Below are positions 20,555 to 28,456 of a stretch of DNA of 64,000 nucleotides, piece by piece. The stretch is from Devosia sp. MC521 (GTDB lineage: Bacteria > Pseudomonadota > Alphaproteobacteria > Rhizobiales > Devosiaceae): positions 591,001 through 655,000 of the forward strand of contig NZ_CP059902.1 of NCBI RefSeq assembly GCF_014127105.1, read 5' to 3'. Made by a program: the position numbers and the translations under genes. The number at the start of each line of letters is the position of its first letter. Position 1 is the stretch's first letter. The notes beneath the pieces are model-generated. The model was not told the origin of the DNA, searched no databases, and worked only from the letters and a program-made list of their open reading frames with translations.

Positions 20555-21523
20555 ATGTCTTTCCGTCTTTCTGCGGCTGTGGTCGCCGCTGCAGCTCTGT
20601 TCTCCAGCAGTGCTCTTGCGCAGGATGCTGCCGCTTATCCTGAACGTCCGGTCACTTTGGTTGTCCCCTATAACCCAGGTGGTTCGTCAGACGCGGCTGC
20701 GCGTTTAGTCGGTCAGTCTCTGAGCGAGCAGTTTGGTCAGCCATTTGTGGTTGAGAACAAGCCTGGCGCATCAGGCGTAATCGGTACCGAATTTGTCGCG
20801 AAGTCTGACGCTGATGGCCAAACTGTGCTGTTCCACACATCGGCGATAGGCATCCATGCGGCCTTCAATAAGAACCTGCCGTACGACACGACCGAAGACC
20901 TGCGCGCAGTGTCGATCGTTGCCGGTGGTCCGTTTGTTCTGGTTGCTCACCCATCTCTGCCCGCCAACACTGTTGCTGAGCTGGTTGATTACGCAAAGGC
21001 CAATCCAGGTGCGCTGAACATGGGCTCTGCCGGCGTTGGTGGTTCTGGTCACCTCATCGGTGAACGTTTCCAAGAGGCGACCGGCATTGAGATGGTCCAC
21101 ATTCCATACGCAGGCGGCGGTCCATCGCAGGTTGGCCTGATGGCCAATGAAGTGCAGGTCGTGTTCGACACGCTCACCGCAACTTCGCTGATCAAGGAAG
21201 GTAAGCTGAAGGCGCTCGCCGTTACTTCGCCTGAGCGTTGGATGGAGTTGCCAGATGTTCCTACTATGGCCGAAGCTGGTTTTCCTGACTCCACCGTGAC
21301 CATTTGGGTTGGTGCTTTCGTTCCGAAGGCAACGCCAGACGCGATCGTTGAAAAGCTCAGCGCGGGTATCGCCAAGGCAGTTGAGGACCAAACCATTACA
21401 GAACGTCTGGTCGCTGTCGGCATGACCCCGACCGGCTCGAACCCATATGAAGCTGACGTTACCCTTGGCTCCGACATCGCGGGTTGGCAGGCACTGGCTG
21501 CGACCGGCCTGACCATCGACTAA
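20555..21523 (+). CDS. tctC: TTT transporter periplasmic binding protein, TctC/Bug family (system 2)
   Basis: 322 aa. Signal peptide MSFRLSAAVVAAAALFSSSA with a cut near ALAQD. Ligand-loop start YPERPVTLVVPYNPGGSSDA, then FVAKSDADGQTVLFHTSAIG and HIPYAGGGPSQVGLMANEV. ATG follows TGAGGAGGAATT. It heads a long plus-strand operon-like run (SDR pair, MaoC-like pair, MFS protein) and probably works with the tctBA pair at 25547-27550. Sequence is only distantly similar to system 1, so the two systems may take different acids. Confidence 0.93.
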   Translation: MSFRLSAAVVAAAALFSSSALAQDAAAYPERPVTLVVPYNPGGSSDAAARLVGQSLSEQFGQPFVVENKPGASGVIGTEFVAKSDADGQTVLFHTSAIGIHAAFNKNLPYDTTEDLRAVSIVAGGPFVLVAHPSLPANTVAELVDYAKANPGALNMGSAGVGGSGHLIGERFQEATGIEMVHIPYAGGGPSQVGLMANEVQVVFDTLTATSLIKEGKLKALAVTSPERWMELPDVPTMAEAGFPDSTVTIWVGAFVPKATPDAIVEKLSAGIAKAVEDQTITERLVAVGMTPTGSNPYEADVTLGSDIAGWQALAATGLTID

Positions 21524-21538
21524 TACAGTCTCCTCCCT

Positions 21539-21560
21539 GGCGAGGGCTTCGGCCCTCGCC
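21539..21560 (+). terminator. UUCG-capped hairpin after second tctC
   Basis: GGCGAGGGC-TTCG-GCCCTCGCC: nine perfect base pairs closed by a UUCG tetraloop, 15 bases after the stop, with no T run. Most likely an intercistronic stabiliser that protects the abundant binding-protein message and lowers read-through. Confidence 0.6.
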
Positions 21561-21578
21561 GCTCCCCGGCAGAGTATC

Positions 21579-22259
21579 ATGTCCCCGAAATTGCGAATTG
21601 CTATTAGTGCGGCCCAGTCGGGTCCGTGGTTGATGGTTGCTGGCCTGTTTGCGGCTGCTGGTGCGGATGTTTTTATCGCGGCAGAAGGCGTCGAGGCTTT
21701 GGCCTTGCCCGAAAACTGGGTGCCGGACGCAGTGGTGACACTGCCACAGGTCTATGAGCAAGCGCGTTTTGATGCGCTAAACTTAGATATTTGGAATTCT
21801 ACTCAAGCTATCGAAATCACTACACGGTTCACCCTTTCGCAGCTCGCCTCTAAGGCTATGAGCGCAGGCAATGGTGGCCTGATCATTCACGTTGTCGATC
21901 GGCAGGCGCTGATCTACGGCGGCGTGGCTGGCGTAAGTGCCCTGGCGAGTGCCGGGCTTTCGCGTGGAACAGCTCTGGATATGCGCGGTTCGGTGCGCTC
22001 CAATGTGGTGGCGACAAGTCCAGAGCAGGCTGATGTTGAGGCGTTTGTGCAGCTTGTTCTGCATCTCCTGAGCGAGAACGGAAAAGCCGTCTCCGGGCAG
22101 ATAGTTTCCATCACCGCTAACCGCGTGCAGCTATTTAATCAGCCCCGGCCGGTTCGCGTTGCACATAGCGATGGGCCATGGAGCGAAGAGAGCCTCACCC
22201 AACAAATTTCGGAATGGGCAGATGATCTGCCGCGGCTTGCTCAAGGAGCAAAGCTATGA
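21579..22259 (+). CDS. Degenerate SDR-fold subunit (pseudo-dehydrogenase)
   Basis: 226 aa. Overall it aligns with the adjacent SDR: LRIAISAAQSGPWLMVAGLF against VVVVTGGGGGIGRAVCEHM, IIHVVDRQALIYGG against FVHMTSASGLVGST, and a shared C-terminal tail (QLFNQPRPVRVAHSDGPWSE against ELYLYSQPRLVRDVRSTAGW). The Gly-rich NAD loop, the catalytic Ser, and the Tyr and Lys are all missing. Its stop overlaps the start of the active SDR in ATGA. This is the arrangement of BbsC/BbsD of anaerobic toluene degradation, where one subunit is an inactive SDR. I infer a structural or CoA-binding partner of the next gene's product. Confidence 0.75.
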   Translation: MSPKLRIAISAAQSGPWLMVAGLFAAAGADVFIAAEGVEALALPENWVPDAVVTLPQVYEQARFDALNLDIWNSTQAIEITTRFTLSQLASKAMSAGNGGLIIHVVDRQALIYGGVAGVSALASAGLSRGTALDMRGSVRSNVVATSPEQADVEAFVQLVLHLLSENGKAVSGQIVSITANRVQLFNQPRPVRVAHSDGPWSEESLTQQISEWADDLPRLAQGAKL

Positions 22260-23218
22260 GCGTTTCGCACTCGACACTCGAAGGTAAGGTTGTTGTTGTC
22301 ACCGGCGGTGGCGGCGGCATTGGGCGCGCCGTGTGTGAGCATATGGCAGGACTGGGTGCGCGGGTCATCGTTAATGATCTCGGCGTCAGCCTTGCTGGCG
22401 ATCAAGCAGGCACGAAGGCGGCTGACATTGTCGTCGACGCCATCCGCGCTAAGGGCGGCGTTGCGGTCGCCAACACAATGAGCGTCACGGCGCGCGAAAC
22501 AGGGCCTGCAATCGTTGAACAGGCCATGGATGAATTCGGTCAGCTCGACATTATTATCAACAACGCTGGCATCATCCGTATGTCGCCGTTTAAAGAGATG
22601 ACGCTGGCGGCTTGGGAAGCGGTTTACGCCACCAATCTTCTGGGCGCGGTCTATCTCAGCCACGCGGCGGCTAAGCAGTTTGTGGCGCAGGGCAGTGGTT
22701 CTTTCGTTCACATGACCTCGGCCAGTGGCCTGGTTGGCAGCACGCAGCAGGTCAACTACGCCGCGGCAAAGTTGGGCATTGTTGGTCTCTCCACTACGAT
22801 CGCGCGCGATCTTGGGCATTTGGGCATTCGCTCCAATTGCATCGCGCCATCGAGCACCAGCCGCATGACCGAGCTGACCGACAATGCCCGCAAGCATTTA
22901 TTGACCCCAGAAGCCGCCGAACAGCTGCGTCTGGCTCGTCTTGCCTCGATGCCGGAAAACATGGCGCCAGTGGTTGCGTTTGTTGCCAGTGACGCTGCGC
23001 GTCAACTCAATGGGCAGATCGTCGGCGCGCGCGGCAATGAGCTTTATCTCTATAGCCAGCCCCGACTGGTGCGCGATGTGCGCAGCACTGCGGGGTGGAG
23101 CCAAGAGTGGTTCGAGGAGAACCTCGCTCAGGCGTGGGCCGCGTACCAGACCAAACTTGAAGTCATCACTGATGTCTTCTCATGGGCGCCTGCACAGGGC
23201 GCCACTTCCCGTCATTAA
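22256..23218 (+). CDS. SDR-family 3-hydroxyacyl-CoA-type dehydrogenase
   Basis: 320 aa, longer than the classical 250. NAD loop VVTGGGGGIGRAVCEHM (residues 15-30), acidic strand-2 end VIVNDLG favouring NAD over NADP, NNAG at 102-105, Ser155, and the catalytic Tyr168-x3-Lys172 in VNYAAAKLG. The long ND-LG insertion resembles the dehydrogenase domain of peroxisomal multifunctional enzyme 2. A 60-residue tail after about residue 260 is shared with the upstream inactive partner. It probably oxidises a 3-hydroxyacyl-CoA made by the neighbouring hydratases. Translationally coupled to the partner gene; the MaoC pair follows directly. Confidence 0.9.
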   Translation: MSVSHSTLEGKVVVVTGGGGGIGRAVCEHMAGLGARVIVNDLGVSLAGDQAGTKAADIVVDAIRAKGGVAVANTMSVTARETGPAIVEQAMDEFGQLDIIINNAGIIRMSPFKEMTLAAWEAVYATNLLGAVYLSHAAAKQFVAQGSGSFVHMTSASGLVGSTQQVNYAAAKLGIVGLSTTIARDLGHLGIRSNCIAPSSTSRMTELTDNARKHLLTPEAAEQLRLARLASMPENMAPVVAFVASDAARQLNGQIVGARGNELYLYSQPRLVRDVRSTAGWSQEWFEENLAQAWAAYQTKLEVITDVFSWAPAQGATSRH

Positions 23219-23240
23219 TAACCACAAGCGAGAGTCTCTT

Positions 23241-23684
23241 ATGGCTACCGGTAGATATGTTACCGACTTGGACGTGGGCGATGTGCTCGGTCCCGTCGAG
23301 TATACGCTGAGCTCATTCGTAATTCGCGAATATTCGCACATCGTGGAAATGCACCATGAGTGCTTCCAGGGCGCTGATGGGCTGATCATGCCACCAACGC
23401 TCATCCACCTCGATAAGCTGCGCCTTTACAATGCGGCTTGCCCAGAAGGCACAGGTCCAACTGCACGCATTCATTACGAATATGACGCCGAAGTCTTCGC
23501 GCCTGCGCGCGTTGGCGACAAGCTTAGTGTGATCGGCCGTATCAAGGACCGCTATCTCAAGAAGGGCCGAGAATATGTGCTGCTCGAGATGGAACTGACC
23601 AATGTCGAAACAGGTGAACTGCTGGTTCGATATCGCGACCAGGTGATCCTGGCCTACGCCCAAAAACCCGAAGCGTCTGCGTAA
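23241..23684 (+). CDS. MaoC-like hotdog protein, first of a pair
   Basis: 147 aa from the ATG at 23241 after AAGCGAGAG; a longer frame upstream overlaps the SDR. Sequence pattern DLDVGDVLGPVEYTLSSFVI and FAPARVGDKLSVIGRIKDRY fits a single MaoC/hotdog domain. The hydratase signature D-x-N-P-x-H is absent; the equivalent helix reads IVEMHHECFQGADG and continues LIMPPTLIHLDKL. This resembles the non-catalytic half of heterodimeric MaoC hydratases. It lies 12 bases before the second MaoC-like gene. Confidence 0.75.
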   Translation: MATGRYVTDLDVGDVLGPVEYTLSSFVIREYSHIVEMHHECFQGADGLIMPPTLIHLDKLRLYNAACPEGTGPTARIHYEYDAEVFAPARVGDKLSVIGRIKDRYLKKGREYVLLEMELTNVETGELLVRYRDQVILAYAQKPEASA

Positions 23685-23696
23685 GGAGAAACTACA

Positions 23697-24143
23697 GTGA
23701 CCCTTTCTCTCGAAGCTGGCACCGAATTCCGTACGCGTCCACGCGCGATGACCCGTGAGCGTATGCGTTGGTATGTGGATGGTCAGCCGACTATTGGCGC
23801 TGACGATGGCCGCGTGCACACCCAGCCACCAACCATCCATGATGACGACGAATATGCGATCAAGCAGGGTCTGCCCGGCATTATCGCTGATGGCATGATC
23901 TCGACAAATTGGATCCAGGGCTTGCTGATCGACGTCTTCGGCCCGCAGTTCGCTTGCCGCAGCCGTCTCTCGACCAAGTACATCGCTCCCATCTACGAAA
24001 ACATGACCGTCATCGCCTGCGCGAAGGTCTCGACCGTTGTCGTCAACGAAGAAGGCAAGACCGTCTACCATCTCGACGTCTGGTGCGAAGACGAGAAGGC
24101 CAAGAAGCTGACCGTTGGTGCGGCCATGGTCGTGACCGCGTAA
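23697..24143 (+). CDS. MaoC-like hotdog protein, second of a pair
   Basis: 148 aa starting at GTG after GTAAGGAGAAACTACA. Contains PPTIHDDDEYAIKQGLPGII and ADGMIS, which matches the MaoC hydratase region NPIHxDxxxAxxxGxxGxIxxGM. The catalytic His is therefore kept, but the Asp five residues before it is Gln and the Asn is Pro. C-terminal strands STVVVNEEGKTVYHLDVWCE complete the hotdog. With the previous protein it probably forms a heterodimeric 2-enoyl-CoA hydratase or dehydratase, by analogy with ChsH1-ChsH2 and HadAB. Activity needs testing because of the altered motif. Confidence 0.78.
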   Translation: MTLSLEAGTEFRTRPRAMTRERMRWYVDGQPTIGADDGRVHTQPPTIHDDDEYAIKQGLPGIIADGMISTNWIQGLLIDVFGPQFACRSRLSTKYIAPIYENMTVIACAKVSTVVVNEEGKTVYHLDVWCEDEKAKKLTVGAAMVVTA

Positions 24144-24171
24144 TGTTCACGCGCTTTCACGCGGGGCAGGG

Positions 24172-25368
24172 ATGTCCCGAGTAAGCATTTCAGAAAAGCA
24201 ACTGGGGCTGGTCGGCGGGATTATGGTCGCGCTCGGCCCGCTCTCAGTTGCTATCTATACCCCCGCATTGCCCACTATCGTTGCCGACTTCGGCACGAGT
24301 GATGCGGTCGGCAAACTCACGATTTCCGTTTTCTATATCGGCCTTGCCTTGGGGCAGTTGGTCTGTGGGCTGCTGGCCGATGGGCTTGGTCGGCGCAATG
24401 TCGCCTTGGGCTTTTTCACGCTCTATGTGATTGGCGCTGTCGGCTGCCTGTTTGCACCGAGCATTGAAGCGCTGATTGTGGCGCGCGCTGTGCAGGGCAC
24501 AGGAGCGGCGGCGGGATTGGTGATCTCGCGGGCGCTGGTGCGAGATCTGTTTTCCGGGCAAGCCTCCTCACGCATTCTCAATATGATGGCGATTATTATC
24601 GCCTCGGGGCCTGCCTTTGCGCCCGCTTTTGGCAGCGTGATGCTGTTGTTCGGCGATCACCAATTGCCCTTTGCCACCATGGTTGCGCATGGGGTGCTCA
24701 CTCTGGCGCTGGTGCTGATTTTCATTCCGGAAGCGGTGGCCGTTGATCTCTCCCGCATTCGCCCGCTGGCGATGACGCGCTCGATGCTGATCCTGCTGCG
24801 TAGCCGGGATTTTATGTGGCCGGCCTTATGCACCGCGGGGTGCGCTGGCGCGATCTATGGGCAGGCGAGCATCTTGCCGTTTTTGCTGATCACGCAGGTA
24901 GGTGTTTCTCCGCAGATATTCGGGGCAGGGATGTTCCTGCAGTCGGGCGTCTACATGTTGGCCTCGATGTGGACGCGGTTTTTGATGCGCTCGATACCAG
25001 CCGAAAAGCTCGTGCCCTGGGGCGCTGGCATGGTCCTTATGGCAGCGGTGGCCTTGCTTTATGGGACGCTGATCGCCGAGCCGAGCTTTTGGTCGGTGAT
25101 GTTGCCGGTGGCGTTTTATGCCTTTGGTTATGCCCACGCTGCGCCGGCCGTAATGACCGCAGCATTCGCCTCCCATCCCGACCGCGCCGGGGCGGCGTCG
25201 GCCCTTCATGGCTTCATGCAGATCGGGATTGGGTTCTCGATTGGCCTTTTGGCGTCGGTATTTTCGACGCCGTCAACAGCAATGGGCGTGTTGATTGGTT
25301 TGAGTATTGTTGCCGGCGCAGGCTTCGCGCTGGCTTGGTCAAGGGTGAATAATCACAAGGCAGCATAA
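24172..25368 (+). CDS. MFS transporter, Bcr/CflA-like
   Basis: 398 aa with twelve predicted membrane segments. It starts LGLVGGIMVALGPLSVAIYT, has the loop 2-3 motif GLLADGLGRRNVALGFF (the G-x-L-a-D-x-x-G-R-R/K pattern) and the motif C-like VQGTGAAAGLVISRALVRDL of drug-efflux families of the Bcr/CflA type. Probably a proton-coupled exporter at the inner membrane. Within the operon it may export the substrate, a toxic intermediate or a product. The start follows GGGGCAGGG. Confidence 0.88.
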   Translation: MSRVSISEKQLGLVGGIMVALGPLSVAIYTPALPTIVADFGTSDAVGKLTISVFYIGLALGQLVCGLLADGLGRRNVALGFFTLYVIGAVGCLFAPSIEALIVARAVQGTGAAAGLVISRALVRDLFSGQASSRILNMMAIIIASGPAFAPAFGSVMLLFGDHQLPFATMVAHGVLTLALVLIFIPEAVAVDLSRIRPLAMTRSMLILLRSRDFMWPALCTAGCAGAIYGQASILPFLLITQVGVSPQIFGAGMFLQSGVYMLASMWTRFLMRSIPAEKLVPWGAGMVLMAAVALLYGTLIAEPSFWSVMLPVAFYAFGYAHAAPAVMTAAFASHPDRAGAASALHGFMQIGIGFSIGLLASVFSTPSTAMGVLIGLSIVAGAGFALAWSRVNNHKAA

Positions 25369-25397
25369 AAAGTCGTTTGTATTCAGAAGTCTAGCGG

Positions 25398-25435
25398 TTT
25401 GTCTTCGTGTCTGATGGCTTTGCAGTTTTTGTATA
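25398..25435. promoter_or_regulatory. Candidate operator upstream of second tctBA
   Basis: TTTGCAGTTTTTGTATA at 25419-25435, with arms matching at four of six positions, and a weaker TTTGTC site at 25398, 21 bases before. The position 110-150 bases upstream of tctB and the 21-base spacing repeat what is seen at 11397 and 20456. Confidence 0.4.
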
Positions 25436-25546
25436 GATCATGTGAGTGAAACGGCTGTTCCAACTGCTTTCTGAACATGGTGCAACGCGAAAGCCTTTAA
25501 GGAGGACATGTGTCGCTCGCGGCACATCGAATATGGGAGGTGCTCT

Positions 25547-26002
25547 ATGAGCGCACAAACAGTGTCACCTTGGTCTGAAAGGATCGGGGGGCTGGTTCTT
25601 CTCATCATCGGATTGCTGGCGGTTGCGCAAGCGCAGGCCTACCCGTTCGGCACTGTGAGTAAGATGGGGCCGGGTTTTTTCCCGGTTGTCACAGGCACGG
25701 TATTGGCCGGTTTCGGCGCGTTGATCGCGTGGAAAACGCCTGATGCTGGCCAGGAAAAGGAAGGGGCGCTGATGAATTTGCGTCCGGCCTTTTTCATCTT
25801 CGCAGGCTTGTTGGCGTGGGCGCTGCTGCTCAAGCCGGCGGGGCTGGTTATTGCCACTGTCGCCATGGCCTTGCTCGCGGCCTTCGCTTACCCCAAGCCA
25901 AACCTAGTGCGCATAGCCATCACCGTGGTGCTGCTGCCGATCGTCGGCGTTGCGCTGTTCATTTTCGGCCTTGGCATGCCGCTGCGCGCTTTCCCTTGGT
26001 AG
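25547..26002 (+). CDS. tctB: TTT transporter small membrane subunit, TctB family (system 2)
   Basis: 151 aa from the ATG at 25547, preceded by TGGGAGGTGCTCT; an ATG at 25508 has its GGAGG only two bases away and would add 13 unrelated residues. Four membrane segments: IGGLVLLIIGLLAVAQAQAY, then MGPGFFPVVTGTVLAGFGAL with the TctB motif, and two closing helices. Followed 18 bases later by tctA. Second complete TTT set of the window. Confidence 0.9.
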   Translation: MSAQTVSPWSERIGGLVLLIIGLLAVAQAQAYPFGTVSKMGPGFFPVVTGTVLAGFGALIAWKTPDAGQEKEGALMNLRPAFFIFAGLLAWALLLKPAGLVIATVAMALLAAFAYPKPNLVRIAITVVLLPIVGVALFIFGLGMPLRAFPW

Positions 26003-26020
26003 CCTGAGAGACATCGGACA

Positions 26021-27550
26021 ATGGATTATTTTTCAGCCATCCAAATGGGTTTTGCGACGGCGTTTGAGTGGAACAATTTGGTGTTCTGCTTTGTCGGCGT
26101 GGCGTTGGGTACAATCGTTGGCCTGTTGCCGGGCATTGGTGCGCTTTCGACAATTTCGATGCTGCTGCCACTGACCTTTTACATGGAACCAACCACGGCG
26201 ATCATCATGCTCGCTGGTGTGTTCTATGGGGCGCAATACGGCGGTTCCATCGCCTCGATCTTGCTGAACATCCCGGGCACTGCCACCAATGCCATTACTT
26301 GTCTCGACGGTTATCCGCTGGCGCGTGATGGGCGTGCGGGTGTGGCGCTGGCAGTCACGACCCTGTCGTCTTTCGTAGGCGGCACTTTCGCAATTCTCGT
26401 CCTGATGTTCATGGGCCCAATGCTGGCAGATGTGGCGCTCGCATTTGGCGCGCCCGAATACACCTCCATCATGGTGTTCGGCCTGATCGCCGCTTCGACG
26501 TTATCGGGTGGTTCGATGCTTAAGGGCCTCGCGATGGTGATCGCAGGAGTGGTCCTTGGCACCGTGGGCATGGACATGAACACCGGCGTCCAGCGCTTCC
26601 AGTTTGGCCGCAATGAGCTGTCGGACGGTTTGAGCATCGTCGCAATCGCGATGGGCCTGTTTGGTGTGGCGGAAATTCTCGTCAATCTGATGCGTAGTGA
26701 CGGTAGCCCGTTCAAGGTTCATTCCGTGACGCTACGCTCGCTGATCCCAACCAAGAAGGACGTCAAAGAAAGCACCATGCCGACTGTGCGTGGCACGCTG
26801 ATTGGCACGGTCTTGGGCATTCTGCCGGGGACGGGCGCGACCATCGCTTCGTTCATCAGCTACGCCACCGAAAAGCGCGTTTCTAAGACGCCGCAGATCT
26901 TTGGTAAGGGCGCTATGGCTGGTATTTCCGCGCCGGAAGCGGCCAACAATGCTGCGGTGCAGTCGGCCTTCATTCCGACCCTGAGCCTTGGCATTCCTGG
27001 CGACGCTATTATGGCGGTTATGCTCGGCGCGCTGATGATCCACGGCATTTCGCCGGGTCCTGGCTTGGTCAATCAGCATCCAGAATTGTTCTGGGGCCTG
27101 ATCGCCAGCTTCTGGATCGGTAACGTTATGCTGCTGATCCTCAACCTGCCGTTCATTGGCGTGTTCGTGCGTATCCTCAAGATCCCCTACGACGCGCTTT
27201 ATGTGGCCATGCTGTTCTTCATCTGCGTGGGCGTGTTTTCGATCCGTAACAATGTCTTCGACATTTTCCTCGTGATCGGTTTCGGCATCGTCGGCGTGTT
27301 CATGATCTTGGGCCGCTATCCGGCTGCTCCCCTGCTCTTGGGCTTCATCCTTGGGCCGATGATCGAAGAAAACATGCGTCGAGCTCTGCTGCTCTCGCGC
27401 GGCTCGTTCGACATCTTCGTCTCGACGCCAGTGTCGGCCAGCTTTGTAGTGTTGAGCGTTGTGGTGCTGGTGGCGACCGCCGGTCTGCCCATGCTGCGCA
27501 AGGGCATTCGCACGGCTTCTAACGACGTGGCCGTCGACGCTAAGGACTGA
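26021..27550 (+). CDS. tctA: TTT transporter large membrane subunit, TctA family (system 2)
   Basis: 509 aa, polytopic, with the TctA hallmarks GLLPGIGALSTISMLLPLTF, GGSIASILLNIPGTATNAIT and VLGILPGTGATIASFISYAT. Homologous to the system 1 protein at 17246 but clearly divergent, so they are old paralogues. It should use the binding protein encoded at 20555. A strong terminator follows within 20 bases of the stop. Confidence 0.94.
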   Translation: MDYFSAIQMGFATAFEWNNLVFCFVGVALGTIVGLLPGIGALSTISMLLPLTFYMEPTTAIIMLAGVFYGAQYGGSIASILLNIPGTATNAITCLDGYPLARDGRAGVALAVTTLSSFVGGTFAILVLMFMGPMLADVALAFGAPEYTSIMVFGLIAASTLSGGSMLKGLAMVIAGVVLGTVGMDMNTGVQRFQFGRNELSDGLSIVAIAMGLFGVAEILVNLMRSDGSPFKVHSVTLRSLIPTKKDVKESTMPTVRGTLIGTVLGILPGTGATIASFISYATEKRVSKTPQIFGKGAMAGISAPEAANNAAVQSAFIPTLSLGIPGDAIMAVMLGALMIHGISPGPGLVNQHPELFWGLIASFWIGNVMLLILNLPFIGVFVRILKIPYDALYVAMLFFICVGVFSIRNNVFDIFLVIGFGIVGVFMILGRYPAAPLLLGFILGPMIEENMRRALLLSRGSFDIFVSTPVSASFVVLSVVVLVATAGLPMLRKGIRTASNDVAVDAKD

Positions 27551-27567
27551 TCGGACACCACTCAATT

Positions 27568-27612
27568 CTGGGGTGGGCATGTTGGCGATTGTGCGACGTG
27601 CCCACCCTTTTT
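27568..27612 (+). terminator. Rho-independent terminator after second tctA
   Basis: GGGTGGGCA at 27571 pairs with TGCCCACCC at 27599-27607, extended by three more pairs, followed by TTTTTG. Ends the plus-strand operon and also rules out the longer reading of the next gene. Confidence 0.85.
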
Positions 27613-27636
27613 GTTTGCACCATGATGGGGAAGAGC

Positions 27637-28389
27637 ATGGATACGACCGCTCGCCAACAACTCAAAGACGACGTCATTCGCCTGCGCGGCTATTGGCACA
27701 AATTCCACGATGGCCTCCTGGAAGGCGCGCCGAACTATCTTTCGGCTTATTTGCAGTTTCAGAATGCGCCAGCGGCGGCTGGGCGTATCGAGCCGAAGGT
27801 TTGTGAGTTTATCTACATCGCTGCCGACGGGGCTGTGAGCCATCTCTATGGCACTGGCGCGGCACGGCATATTGAGATGGCGCTGGATAAGGGGGCAACT
27901 GAAGCTGAGGTGTTGGAAGTCATACAGCTGACGACGCTCTCCTCGCATATGACTATGGAAGCGGGCATGGGCGCTCTGGTGCGCCAGCTAAGCCTCGCTG
28001 GATATGCGCAAACGCCAGCGCTGAGCGAAGAGCAGGAAAACCGCAAGACAAGTTTTATCGCGCTGACCGGCTATTGGCCCGAAGGAGGCGACGCGCTGTT
28101 TGTCTATGCGCCGGACTTTATGGACGCTTATCTGCGCTATGCGGAGATCCCCTATGCTGAGGGGCCGCTGTCGCGCAAGGTAAAGGAATTCGTGCGCATT
28201 GCCATTTGCGCTTCGCCAGTCTGTCCGGAACCGAAGGGGCTGGAACGTCACATCGGCTTGGCGCTTAAGCATGGCGCAACGCCGGAGGAGATTGCTGACG
28301 TGCTGCAGCTGACGGCGGCGATTGCCATCCACACCTGCACCACCACCATTCCCCCGCTGATGGATGCGCTGGCCGCCCGGCGCGCATAA
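27637..28389 (+). CDS. Two-domain carboxymuconolactone-decarboxylase-like protein
   Basis: 250 aa from the ATG at 27637; the longer frame begins inside a terminator. Two tandem CMD/AhpD-like helical repeats: residues 40-125 (EPKVCEFIYIAADGAVSHLY, then ARHIEMALDKGATEAEVLEV) and 160-240 (SRKVKEFVRIAICASPVCPE, then ERHIGLALKHGATPEEIADV). The CxxC redox pair of AhpD is absent in repeat 1 and not canonical in repeat 2, so a peroxidase role is unlikely; a decarboxylase, lactone-ring or structural role is open. It lies between the TTT system and the FadB-like gene, consistent with a catabolic role. Confidence 0.8.
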   Translation: MDTTARQQLKDDVIRLRGYWHKFHDGLLEGAPNYLSAYLQFQNAPAAAGRIEPKVCEFIYIAADGAVSHLYGTGAARHIEMALDKGATEAEVLEVIQLTTLSSHMTMEAGMGALVRQLSLAGYAQTPALSEEQENRKTSFIALTGYWPEGGDALFVYAPDFMDAYLRYAEIPYAEGPLSRKVKEFVRIAICASPVCPEPKGLERHIGLALKHGATPEEIADVLQLTAAIAIHTCTTTIPPLMDALAARRA

Positions 28390-28427
28390 AAAAGACGGGG
28401 CGTGCCCCGGCAATCGCATTGTGATGG

Positions 28428-28456
28428 AGGCCCCGGTTTTGCCGGGGCCTTTGCTT
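28428..28456. terminator. Bidirectional terminator between convergent genes
   Basis: AGGCCCCGG-TTTTG-CCGGGGCCT stem-loop followed by TTGCTTTT on the plus strand; lies in the 67-base gap between the CMD-like and FadB-like genes. Confidence 0.75.

Noticed and set aside
26732..27580. 282-codon minus-strand frame opposite tctA
   Set aside because: Composition is His-, Arg- and Gln-rich with no hydrophobic core, a typical antisense reading of a membrane-protein gene.
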